Shown here: one piece after another, positions 31,798 through 42,097 of the stretch
Layout of the letters: the number at the start of each line of letters is the position of its first letter
How positions within the stretch are numbered: the stretch's first letter is position 1
DNA from: Deinococcus frigens DSM 12807
GTDB taxonomy: Bacteria > Deinococcota > Deinococci > Deinococcales > Deinococcaceae
Assembly: GCF_000701425.1 (NCBI RefSeq)
Contig: NZ_JNIW01000010.1
Span: 29,743 to 93,742 of the forward strand
DNA length: 64,000 nucleotides
Reading direction: 5' to 3'
Program-made: the position numbers and the translations under genes
The notes under the pieces: model-generated
Database searches by the model: none
The model's input: the letters and a program-made list of their open reading frames with translations, nothing else
What the model was told of the DNA's origin: nothing

Positions 31798-32364
31798 GTG
31801 ACGCGCCCCCGAAGCTCTAAATCCGCCTCTTTCCCAAAGACTGCCGCCCGCAAAGTGCAGGACAGGGCGCGCGATCTGCTGCCGCTGAAGGCGGGCATCC
31901 AACCTGAAACGCCCATTGCCGGAAACACGGTGGACTTGTTTAGCGACGGCGCATGCGACACGATGGCCGGGCACGGCGGCTGGGCCTGCATCCTGCGCAC
32001 CGGGGAGCATGAGCTGGTCCTGAGCGGCCATGAGGAGGGCACCACCAACAACCGCATGGAGCTGCGCGGCCTGCTGGAAGGGTTGCAAAGCCTCAAACGG
32101 CCCTGCCAGGTGCGTGTGATCACCGACAGCCAGTACCTGCGCAAGGCGTTCACCGACGGCTGGATTCTGAACTGGCAGCGCAACGGCTGGAAGACGGCCA
32201 GCAGGGAGCCGGTCAAGAATCAGGACCTCTGGGAAACGCTGATCGGGCAGGCCAGAACACACGCCCTGACCTTCGTGTGGGTCAAGGGGCACGCCGGACA
32301 CGGTGAGAATGAGCGGGTGGACGAGCTGGCCGTGCAGGAGCGCAAGAAACTCAGGGCGAAATAA
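31798..32364 (+). CDS. rnhA: Ribonuclease HI
   Basis: This 188-residue enzyme degrades RNA in RNA:DNA hybrids. The four catalytic acids are present: Asp in LFSDGACD, Glu in NNRMELRGLLEGL, Asp in VITDSQYLRKAF and Asp in GENERVDELA. HAGHGENERVDELA also holds the conserved His. A basic extension of about 45 residues (KSASFPKTAARKVQDRARD) precedes the catalytic domain and is not a recognisable hybrid-binding domain. It starts at GTG. The TAA shares a base with the next ATG. Confidence 0.94.
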   Translation: MTRPRSSKSASFPKTAARKVQDRARDLLPLKAGIQPETPIAGNTVDLFSDGACDTMAGHGGWACILRTGEHELVLSGHEEGTTNNRMELRGLLEGLQSLKRPCQVRVITDSQYLRKAFTDGWILNWQRNGWKTASREPVKNQDLWETLIGQARTHALTFVWVKGHAGHGENERVDELAVQERKKLRAK

Positions 32365-32996
32365 TGGATGCACGTGGCGTCGGCTGGCGGAGCAGCTTAA
32401 GGCGCGATTTCCCACCGTCGGGTGATCTGGCGGCAGATGTGGACGCCCTGTTCGCCGCGCATGGCCGGGAAAAGACCCGCGAGCACGTCCCGCGTATGGC
32501 GCACGCTGCCGTGACGCTGGCCCGCTGGTCCGGTGTTGATCCGCAGGCGGCACGGACAGCGGCCCTGCTCCATGATCTGGGCGGGATCGTCGCCTGGTCT
32601 AAAATCACTGCGCTGTGTCAAAGCCTGAATCTGCCTGTCGTGGATGAGGAGCGCCGTGTACCCATGCTGCTCCACGCCAAGCTCAGCGTCGTAGTGGCCC
32701 GTGAGCTGTACGGAATCAAGGATGAAACCATCTTGCAGGCCATCCGCTTTCACACGACCCTGCATGCCCAGCCGACGCCGCTGGACATGGTCATTTTTCT
32801 GGCGGACAAGCTGGAATGGGATCAGGGCGGCATTCCTCCGTATTACGCCAGGCTTCTGAGCGCAGTGGACGGCGGGCTGGAGGCGGGCGCACGCTGGTTT
32901 CTGGACTGGATGGCGTCCCCAGAGGCCCGGTTGCTGATCCCGCACCCCGATCTACGAGCAGCTTGGACCGCCTTTGGAATCACACCTCCAAAATGA
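32364..32996 (+). CDS. HD-domain hydrolase, YqeK-like
   Basis: This 210-residue protein has the HD-superfamily order: His in REHVPRMAHAAVTLA, HD in AALLHDLGG, then HAKLSVVVARELYG and FHTTLHAQPTPLDMVIFLADKLEWDQ. The last stretch matches YqeK, a symmetrical diadenosine tetraphosphate hydrolase. The first ~25 residues are not conserved. The start overlaps the rnhA stop (TAATG), so both are cotranscribed. The 3' end overlaps the convergent GNAT gene by 17 bp. Confidence 0.83.
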   Translation: MDARGVGWRSSLRRDFPPSGDLAADVDALFAAHGREKTREHVPRMAHAAVTLARWSGVDPQAARTAALLHDLGGIVAWSKITALCQSLNLPVVDEERRVPMLLHAKLSVVVARELYGIKDETILQAIRFHTTLHAQPTPLDMVIFLADKLEWDQGGIPPYYARLLSAVDGGLEAGARWFLDWMASPEARLLIPHPDLRAAWTAFGITPPK

Positions 32997-33390
32997 GGGT
33001 GCAGAGGTAGCGGCGGCGTCTGCCTCTGGCTGGAGCTTCCATGACCTCAAACCCGCTCCGGCGGTAAAAGTCCACCGAATCTTCGTCGGTTTCTGCCGTC
33101 AATTGCGACAGGTTCAGATGTGCAGCGGTGGCGTGGAGAAGCTCACGCCCGTAGCCTCTGCCTCCTACGTCCGGGTGTGTGCCGATGTGCAGGACCTCAG
33201 CCGTCGGCCCATTGACGCACACACCCGCTGCGCTGACGGTTTGCCCGTCCACTCCCCAGACGAAGAGTGAACGGTCCCTCTCCGTCCGGTATGCCTCTAA
33301 CGTGCGGGCCACGCGGACTGGATTGGGGAACATGGCCCGGCTGAGCAGGGCGGCAATTGCGGGGGTAAGGTCCGGGGTGAGACGCAGCAT
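32980..33390 (-). CDS. GNAT-family N-acetyltransferase
   Basis: This 136-residue protein has the acetyl-CoA loop GTHPDVGGRGYGRELLHATA and the C-terminal VDFYRRSGFEVMEAP, both standard for GNAT enzymes. The substrate is unknown. The stop lies 17 bp inside the convergent YqeK-like gene. Confidence 0.84.
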   Translation of the reverse strand: MLRLTPDLTPAIAALLSRAMFPNPVRVARTLEAYRTERDRSLFVWGVDGQTVSAAGVCVNGPTAEVLHIGTHPDVGGRGYGRELLHATAAHLNLSQLTAETDEDSVDFYRRSGFEVMEAPARGRRRRYLCTLILEV

Positions 33391-33506
33391 CCACTTATTC
33401 TGCGCTGCCCCGGGCCAATTCCATGACCTGCCCGGCGCGCTGACCGGGGGTAAACCAATGCGGCAGCATCAGCCTCAAACCATCAACAGGAATGCCGGAA
33501 ACGGCG

Positions 33507-33542
33507 AATGGGGCTGGCCCCCGTCCAGAGGCCAGCCCCATT
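33507..33542 (-). terminator. Hairpin terminator of the proline-rich protein gene
   Basis: A perfect 13-bp stem, AATGGGGCTGGCC and GGCCAGCCCCATT, with a 10-nt loop, starting 27 bp after the stop at 33570. There is no strong U-tract. Confidence 0.7.
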
Positions 33543-33569
33543 CAAATGATCTGTCTGAACAGTGTGCTA

Positions 33570-34385
33570 TCAGGGCTGCTGAGGCGGCGCAGGCGACGTA
33601 CCTGGATCGGCGGGTGGCGGCTCGGTGGGCGGCACTGGATCTGCTGGCGCAGGTTCTTCCGGTACAGGCTCAGTAGGAGTCGGTTCCGTCGGCGGCGCTT
33701 CGGTGGGCGCTGGCTCAGTCACGGGGGCCTCAGTGGGCGCAGTGGGGGACACGTTCCCCCCTTCCAGCTCTCGCTGCGCCTGGATGTTGCGGCCCAGCGA
33801 CACCACATTCAGCCCCAGCACCTGGGTGACGCTCAGGGTCAGCGCCTCACCCCCGCCCTCCAGTTTGATTTCCCCGGCGCTGCCGTCTACGCTCTGGCCT
33901 TCTGCCGCCGTCAGGCCGCTGGCGGCCAGCAATTCCAGCGTGCGTGGCAGCAGGTCCTGGGCCTCTGCCGGGTAGATCAGGGCCTCGCCCAGCACCGTGG
34001 GAACGGTCATCAGCACTTTCTCACCCTGCACGGCAGGCAACTTGACGCTGGTGGCCGTGATGAAGTCTCCGGCTGGCGCAGAGGTGGGCCGCTGCGGCAC
34101 AGTCGGCTCTGGCAGGGTGGGCGCAGGTTCGGCGGGCGCAAGCTCGACTGGCACAGGTTCAGAAGGAGGAGCTTCCGTGGGTGGTACAGGTTCAGTGGGC
34201 GGGGCTGGCTCGGTGGGCAGAATTGGCTCGGTAGGGGGCGCGGGATCAACAGGCGGCGTCACCGGATCAGTCGGCGCGGACGGCGGCTCGGTGGGCGGCG
34301 TCACCGGATCGGTCTGGGCCAGCGCGGATGTGCCCAGCAACAGGCTCAGGGTCAGGGTACGCAGGGTCTTGAGGGAAGAGGTCAT
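33570..34385 (-). CDS. Secreted proline/threonine-rich protein
   Basis: This 271-residue protein has a signal peptide (LRTLTLSLLLGTSALAQ). Low-complexity arms of repeated PTEP/PPTEP units lie on both sides of a central domain of about 120 residues (GDFITATSVKLPAVQGEKVLM through LGRNIQAQRELEGG). The central part looks folded and has no cysteines. The repeats probably form extended linkers in the envelope. AGGAGA lies 6 nt before the ATG; the open frame upstream has no signal peptide. Function unknown. Confidence 0.75.
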   Translation of the reverse strand: MTSSLKTLRTLTLSLLLGTSALAQTDPVTPPTEPPSAPTDPVTPPVDPAPPTEPILPTEPAPPTEPVPPTEAPPSEPVPVELAPAEPAPTLPEPTVPQRPTSAPAGDFITATSVKLPAVQGEKVLMTVPTVLGEALIYPAEAQDLLPRTLELLAASGLTAAEGQSVDGSAGEIKLEGGGEALTLSVTQVLGLNVVSLGRNIQAQRELEGGNVSPTAPTEAPVTEPAPTEAPPTEPTPTEPVPEEPAPADPVPPTEPPPADPGTSPAPPQQP

Positions 34386-34843
34386 TTGGATTCTCCTGGG
34401 GAAGAGAGGGGAACGGGGCGAATGCAACGCGGACACGACTTGCACCCCTGGCAGATGGAACCGGGTGCGCCTCCTTGCCCCTACCCTAGAAGCGCCGCCT
34501 GAAGCCCGCCCCCCTGACCGTTCAAGCTGGTCCTGATCCCCTCCTCGCCCAAAGCGGAAGAAGGGTTCACCCAGCTTAGGCCCCAGCCAGCGCAGGTTCA
34601 CAAACGCTGACCCGAACCCAGTTCTGGGCCGGGTATCGAGGGCGAGCGTTATCACAGGCCACGCGGCAGGGGGATGAGCGGCTGCACTCATGGCCGAAAA
34701 GCCCTGTCAATCGCTCTTGCCTCCAGTGCGCCGCGTCGGGGATGAGGCGAGGAGAACAGGGCGCTCAGCCTCCTGCCACCCTTCCAACACGGAGGCGGCC
34801 CGCCCCAACCGGGACAGACCGCCTGTTTAAGAATTGCCGGAAC
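34386..34843. other. Intergenic region between sufD and the proline-rich gene
   Basis: 458 bp without a supported gene. Near the sufD end, AACACGGAGGCGG and CCGCCTGTTT (about 34786-34828) can pair and may terminate the suf transcript. A frame continues upstream of the proline-rich gene through this region, but it has no signal peptide or recognisable domain. No convincing -35/-10 pair was found. Confidence 0.45.
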
Positions 34844-36196
<1,353 letters not shown>

Positions 36197-36207
36197 TGTT
36201 CCTCCTG

Positions 36208-36597
36208 TCACCAGTCCGCGAGTTGCAGACCGGGAATACGTTGAAAATGATTGGTGTTGCGGGTGACGAGGGTGGCCCCATGACGCAAAGCGGTGGCCGC
36301 GATCAGCAGATCAGCGTCGTCAAGTAAGCTACCCGCTCCTCTGAGTTGATGGTGAAGCAGGGCGGCGATGTCGGCGGCTTCTCGGTCAAAATCCAGAATG
36401 GAATGCCCTGAGAGCAGCATATCGAGCCGCGCGAGACGGCGTGAATACTCTAGGCTGAGCAAACTGCGCCGGGCCTCATAACGAACAACGGCGGGAACGG
36501 TCACCACATCATCGGTCAGCGCTGACTGGTAGTGCAGGACGGCCTGCGGCTCCAGCTTTTGCAACACAATCAAGATGTTGGTATCCAGAGCCAGCAT
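36208..36597 (-). CDS. vapC: VapC-type PIN-domain toxin
   Basis: This 129-residue PIN ribonuclease keeps the acidic active site: Asp5 in MLALDTNIL, Glu41 in VVRYEARR, Asp93 and Asp96 in LLDDADLLIAATAL, and the C-terminal LVTRNTNHFQRIPGL. VapC toxins cut tRNA or rRNA. Its ATG abuts the TGA of the antitoxin gene. Only 11 bp separate it from the sufD start, so this module is probably cotranscribed with sufD. Confidence 0.92.
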   Translation of the reverse strand: MLALDTNILIVLQKLEPQAVLHYQSALTDDVVTVPAVVRYEARRSLLSLEYSRRLARLDMLLSGHSILDFDREAADIAALLHHQLRGAGSLLDDADLLIAATALRHGATLVTRNTNHFQRIPGLQLADW

Positions 36598-36816
36598 TCA
36601 GGATGCATCCTCAGCAGGTGTGGTCCGCCAGGGGCGGCGCTTCGTTCCCTCATCCCACGCTGCCTGCTCCTCTGGTGTCCAGTCTTCTGCGAAGGCAGTG
36701 AGGGCGGCCATCTGCTGCTCGACATAAGCCTGCCGCTCAATAACCTTAACAACTTCCTCAAAAGAAGCGTCGCTGAGGGCATCAATTTTCGCTTTGATTT
36801 CTTCACGTGTCGTCAT
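36598..36816 (-). CDS. VapB-like antitoxin partner of VapC
   Basis: This 72-residue acidic protein is mostly helical (EEIKAKIDALSDASFEEVVKVIERQ) and ends with a Trp-containing segment (AWDEGTKRRPWRTT), the sort of tail that binds a PIN active site. It lacks an obvious AbrB or ribbon-helix-helix motif, so the DNA-binding type is uncertain. GGAGAAGG lies before the ATG. It is placed directly before vapC. Confidence 0.75.
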   Translation of the reverse strand: MTTREEIKAKIDALSDASFEEVVKVIERQAYVEQQMAALTAFAEDWTPEEQAAWDEGTKRRPWRTTPAEDAS

Positions 36817-36835
36817 CCCTGCACCTTCTCTCCGC

Positions 36836-37090
36836 CTAACGGTATATATCGCTGCGGTGGCCGATTTTCAAAATTGTGACGGTTTTTTGCTGGGCATCAA
36901 CGTCAAACACTATCCGATATTCCCCAACTCGCACCCGGTAAGCATCTTCGCCCTAAAGCTTGATGGTCCCGGATGCGAATGACTCCTTCGCAAGCCGAGC
37001 GAGGCGAGAAAACACACGGTCCTAAGTCTCTTCAGGAACGCTCCGCAACTCCTTCTCCACGCAGGAAGCGAAGAGGACAGCAAATGTCAC
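36836..37090 (-). pseudogene. RelE-family toxin gene with two in-frame TAG codons
   Basis: The GTG overlaps the antitoxin stop (GTGA). Translation gives a normal RelE N-terminus (VTFAVLFASCVEKELRSVPEET), then TAG at 37022-37024, then DRVFSRLARLAKESFASGTIKL, a second TAG at 36953-36955, and GEDAYRVRVGEYRIVFDVDA with KIGHRSDIYR and a final stop. The frame is continuous and 84 codons long, exactly the family length. Only the two stops break it, and each is one base from a sense codon usual at that position (for example CAG). No frameshift or deletion has accumulated. Confidence 0.85.
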
Positions 37091-37284
37091 TCGCTGTGTC
37101 CAAGCCTGCTTTTCATCTCCTCAAGCGAGATGGTGGGTTCTCCACGGCGCTCCCGAACGGCCCGTCCGTCATAAAGGTCCTCAAGAAGCTGCTCGTACTC
37201 CTCAATAGGCAGAAGAACAGCCACTTTCTTCCCCTGAGCGTCGGTCAGATACTGATGGTGGTCTTTCTGTTCGGATGTATTCAT
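37087..37284 (-). CDS. Phd/RelB-type antitoxin
   Basis: This 65-residue protein has the Phd/YefM-like strand-helix core (YLTDAQGKKVAVLLPIEEYEQLLEDLYD) and an acidic C-terminal helix (EPTISLEEMKSRLGHSE) that would wrap the toxin. AAGGAGG lies at 37293-37299. Its stop overlaps the start of the broken relE. It opens a four-gene toxin-antitoxin run on the minus strand. Confidence 0.85.
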   Translation of the reverse strand: MNTSEQKDHHQYLTDAQGKKVAVLLPIEEYEQLLEDLYDGRAVRERRGEPTISLEEMKSRLGHSE

Positions 37285-37390
37285 CCTCTAAACCTCCTTG
37301 CTATCTGCCCATGCACTCCCGTCCGAGATCACCAGAAATTCAGCCGCCGTCCCGCTCTTATTCCTGGCCTGGTGCCTGTGCTTTGGCAGG

Positions 37391-37520
37391 GTTAACCCCT
37401 CAGTCCGCTACGCGGCCAGCTCCCCTCAAGGGGAGCCAAGAAGCGCAGAAGACTGTGCCACCCGGCAATCACCTTGCCTCCCTTCTAAGGGGAGGTGTCC
37501 CGAAGGGGCGGAGGGGTTGC
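37391..37520 (-). repeat. Dispersed palindromic repeat, copy B
   Basis: This is the reverse-oriented counterpart of 4085-4230. Shared blocks on the minus strand are CTCCCCTTAGAAGGGAGGCAAGGTG (split here only as a 25-nt block), the palindrome GCTCCCCTTGAGGGGAGC and GACTGAGGGGTTA. It fills most of the 37285-37584 gap, which has no gene. Confidence 0.75.
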
Positions 37521-37584
37521 CCCAGCCTAAGCCTCCAGTCATCGCAGACAGAGACCCAGGTGTAATGGGGAACGGTGAGGGAGA

Positions 37585-38190
37585 TCAAGGGTTCTCCGAC
37601 ATTCCATGCGCCGAATTCAGTTGTTCGTCTGACCACAACGATGAGGCTGCATGGCCCATCAACAACTTGGGATAATAGATGAAAGCAAACCAGGGGGCTG
37701 ATTTTGACGGTTCGAGTATTTGGTCAAGCAGTATGCCGCCAACCGTAAGAGCTACGCCACCATTGCGTCTGATCGGGGGGTTCCGACGAATTAGTACAGT
37801 GGCCCCAAGCAGATATGCGTATTGGATTCCTGCCCATACCCACCAAGACAATCTCCGTCTTGAGCGGCGATCAAGCCATGCGAACATAAAAGGGTGGAGG
37901 TGGAGAAGCGCAAATTGATAATGGTTGGCGTTGGTCTGACCTGAGCGTTCATACCAGCGCCCACATGCCAGCGTGTTGTTCACCCACGCCCCGCCCCACA
38001 AATCCATTGCTAAGGCGGAGGCCACGAGTGCAGCACCTGAGCTGGCCTGCCTTTGACGCTTGACCAATACAGGTGCAAGGACACCACCAATCAATCCGCA
38101 TCCTACCGTCATAATATTGTCAACCCCACTTGCTTCAGGGCCTATAAAATCGTCCCATTTTTTACGCAAACTGGCTGGCAAACTTCTCAT
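37585..38190 (-). CDS. Polytopic membrane protein of unknown function inserted after sufB
   Basis: This 201-residue protein begins MRSLPASLRKKWDDFIG and has about four hydrophobic segments (IMTVGCGLIGGVLAPVLV, SGAALVASALAMDLWGGAW, WWVWAGIQYAYLLGATVLI, GGVALTVGGILLDQIL) separated by basic loops. A His-rich stretch (LLHLHPFMFAWLDRR) lies in the middle. Its ATG is 4 bp after the sufB stop, with GAGG inside the sufB end, so it is coupled to sufB. Base composition is less GC-rich than suf. No family is recognised. Confidence 0.65.
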   Translation of the reverse strand: MRSLPASLRKKWDDFIGPEASGVDNIMTVGCGLIGGVLAPVLVKRQRQASSGAALVASALAMDLWGGAWVNNTLACGRWYERSGQTNANHYQFALLHLHPFMFAWLDRRSRRRLSWWVWAGIQYAYLLGATVLIRRNPPIRRNGGVALTVGGILLDQILEPSKSAPWFAFIYYPKLLMGHAASSLWSDEQLNSAHGMSENP

Positions 38191-38194
38191 TACC

Positions 38195-39601
<1,407 letters not shown>

Positions 39602-39620
39602 GATTGCTCCTCCGGAGGTG

Positions 39621-39687
39621 GGTCTAAGGGTCTAAAAGTCAAAGGGTCCAAGGGTAAAAACGCAGAGTCCAGGTCTTTCCTTAGACC
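39621..39687 (-). repeat. GGGTC-type short repeats and inverted pair between sufC and sufB
   Basis: Imperfect units (GGGTCTAAG, GGGTCTAAAA, GTCAAAG, GGGTCCAAG, GGGTAAAAA) lie beside an 8-bp inverted pair, GGTCTAAG (39621-39628) and CTTAGACC (39680-39687). It could fold in the sufC-sufB transcript. Confidence 0.5.
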
Positions 39688-39706
39688 GTTGACCCTGGGG
39701 CACCGC

Positions 39707-40477
39707 TCAGGCGGTTGCCAGTTCCTTGACCCAGTCGTACCCCTGGCTGTCCAGCTTCTTGGCCAGTTCGGGGCCGCCGCTCTGCACGACCTTGCCGTCC
39801 ACGATAATGTGAACCCTATCCGGCACGATGTAATCCAGCAGGCGCTGGTAGTGGGTGATGATCAATCCGCCGAGGTTCTCGCCGCGCATGGAGTTCACGC
39901 CGTTGGCAACCACTTTCAGGGCGTCCACGTCCAGGCCCGAATCGGTCTCGTCCATGATGATGTAGGTGGGTTCCAGCATCAGCATTTGCAGAATCTCGTT
40001 GCGCTTCTTCTCGCCGCCAGAAAAGCCCGCGTTCAGGTAGCGCTCGACGATGCTCTCGTCCCAGTCCAGGGTCTTCAGGGCGCTCTGGAGCTTGCCGTAG
40101 AACTCGGTGAAGCTGACCTCTTCCCCCTCTTCTTTGCGGGCCTGCATGGCCAGGCGCAGAAAGTTGGCGATGGTGACGCCAGGAATCTCGACAGGGTACT
40201 GGAAGGCCAAGAAGAGACCCATGCGGGCGCGCTCGTCGGGTTCCATTTCCAGGATGCTCACGCCGTCCACCAGAATGTCGCCGTCGGTGACGGTGTATTC
40301 GGGATCGCCCACCATGACCTTTGCCAGGGTGCTCTTGCCGTTGCCGTTCGGTCCCATCACGGCGTGCAGCTCGCCGCGCGGGATGATCAGGTCGACGCCC
40401 TTCAGGATGGGCAGATCGCCTACGGAGGCGTGCAGGTTGCGAATCTCGATCTGGTGTGGCTGTTCGGTCTGGGTCAT
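39707..40477 (-). CDS. sufC: Fe-S assembly ATPase SufC
   Basis: This 256-residue ABC-type ATPase powers SufBC2D. Walker [15 protein letters not shown], the Q-loop region [12 protein letters not shown], the ABC signature [12 protein letters not shown], Walker [14 protein letters not shown] and the H-loop [10 protein letters not shown] are all present. SufC proteins characteristically have [10 protein letters not shown] and [13 protein letters not shown] precedes the ATG. First gene of the suf transcript. Confidence 0.97.
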   Translation of the reverse strand: MTQTEQPHQIEIRNLHASVGDLPILKGVDLIIPRGELHAVMGPNGNGKSTLAKVMVGDPEYTVTDGDILVDGVSILEMEPDERARMGLFLAFQYPVEIPGVTIANFLRLAMQARKEEGEEVSFTEFYGKLQSALKTLDWDESIVERYLNAGFSGGEKKRNEILQMLMLEPTYIIMDETDSGLDVDALKVVANGVNSMRGENLGGLIITHYQRLLDYIVPDRVHIIVDGKVVQSGGPELAKKLDSQGYDWVKELATA

Positions 40478-40546
40478 ACTTGGCTCCTTGTCAGGACTCT
40501 CTCTTGGACGGCAGGGCCGATGTTCGGCACATCTGGCAGCCCGCTT

Positions 40547-40564
40547 CTTGAGAATGATTCCTAC
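40547..40564. promoter_or_regulatory. Fur-like box at the suf promoter
   Basis: CTTGAGAATGATTCCTAC keeps a Fur-type core (GAATGATTC) and lies just downstream of the sufC -10, near the expected transcription start. It could repress suf when iron or manganese is ample. No other candidate metal-regulator site is visible in the 309-bp gap. Confidence 0.35.
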
Positions 40565-40574
40565 TTACCCTGCC

Positions 40575-40603
40575 ATTTTAGCCGCTGACGCGATCAAAGT
40601 CGA
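40575..40603 (-). promoter_or_regulatory. Promoter of sufCB
   Basis: Minus strand: -35-like TCGACT (40598-40603), 17 bp, and -10 TAAAAT (40575-40580), about 100 nt before the sufC ATG. The rest of the gap up to exbB at 40787 shows no gene. Confidence 0.55.
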
Positions 40604-40786
40604 GTGCATTGGTATGGATTGACGGACGGTGGGGCCGGGGTGTCCAGTCCACGCAGACCGCAGGTACATGGTCCAGGCAAGGTCCGGCGAGACAGCGCGG
40701 CAATCCCCACGCTCCGCCGGGCAGCAGGGGCCAGATGCGTCCTGTTTTCATGCTTGTCACGCGCGCACGTGCTACACGAGTAGCCA

Positions 40787-41676
40787 ATGAATGTCCTTGA
40801 TCTTGCGCGCGCTGCCGGTCCACTGCTGTGGGTTCTGATTGCCCTTTCCCTGTACGTCGTGTATCTGGCCGTGGCACGGGCGCAGGCGCTGTCGCGGCTG
40901 GGGCGCAACGCCGACGCTTTAATTGAGCGGGCGCGGGCGGTGACGGCGGAAAGTGGCCCGGCGGCGGCGCTGGCGGAAGTGGACCGTGCGGGCCATCCTG
41001 CGCCCGCCATCAATGTGCTGCGCGCCGGGCTGGGCCGCGCGGACCGGGGCGTGAACGCTGCCGGGGCCGCCATGCAGTCCGCCCTGCTGGCCGAGGACGC
41101 CCGCCTGTACGCGGGTCTAAGCGCGCTGGGCACCGCCGCGCAGATCGCGCCATTGCTGGGGCTGCTGGGCACGGTGATCGGTATGGTGCGCTCGTTCCTG
41201 GTGTTCAGCTCCACGGCTGCGCCCACGCCCGCCCAACTGGCCACCGGCATCAGCGAGGCGCTGGTGAATACGGCGGGCGGGCTGGTGGTGGCGATCATTG
41301 CGTATGTGGCCCGCAACGCGCTGCGCGCCCGCGCCGACCGTATTGCCGTGACCGCCGAACGGGTACGTGAGGACCTGCCCGGCTGGCTGGCCCGCCCCGA
41401 GGCCCGCCAGCGTCCCGAGACTCAGATGACCAGAGAGCAGCGGTACAGCGAGCAGGACGGTGGCGAGCAGGGCTACCGGGTCCAGGAACGCGGCGCACCG
41501 CTCCACAGCACGCAGCCGCAGGGCGGCCCGGTTCCGGTGCTGGCCTTTCACTTCGACGAGGCCCGTGACAACGCGGGCACCATCAGCACGGGGCCGAACA
41601 ACACCGGCATCTTCCGCACCACCACTCCGGCCAAGGCTGCCCCCGCCAACAGCAGCGACGGCGCGGGCAAGCCCCG

Positions 41677-41680
<4 letters not shown>
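40787..41680 (+). CDS. exbB: MotA/TolQ/ExbB proton-channel protein
   Basis: This 297-residue protein has the ExbB/TolQ layout: helix 1 near residues 11-30 (LLWVLIALSLYVVYLAVA), a cytoplasmic loop, and helices 2 and 3 with AQIAPLLGLLGTVIGMVRSF and NTAGGLVVAIIAYVARNAL. The family's LLGLLGTVxGM block is clear. A hydrophilic C-terminal tail of about 100 residues (QMTREQRYSEQDGGEQGYR) is unusual. The stop overlaps the exbD start (ATGA). Confidence 0.9.
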
Positions 41681-42096
<416 letters not shown>

Positions 42097-42097
42097 G

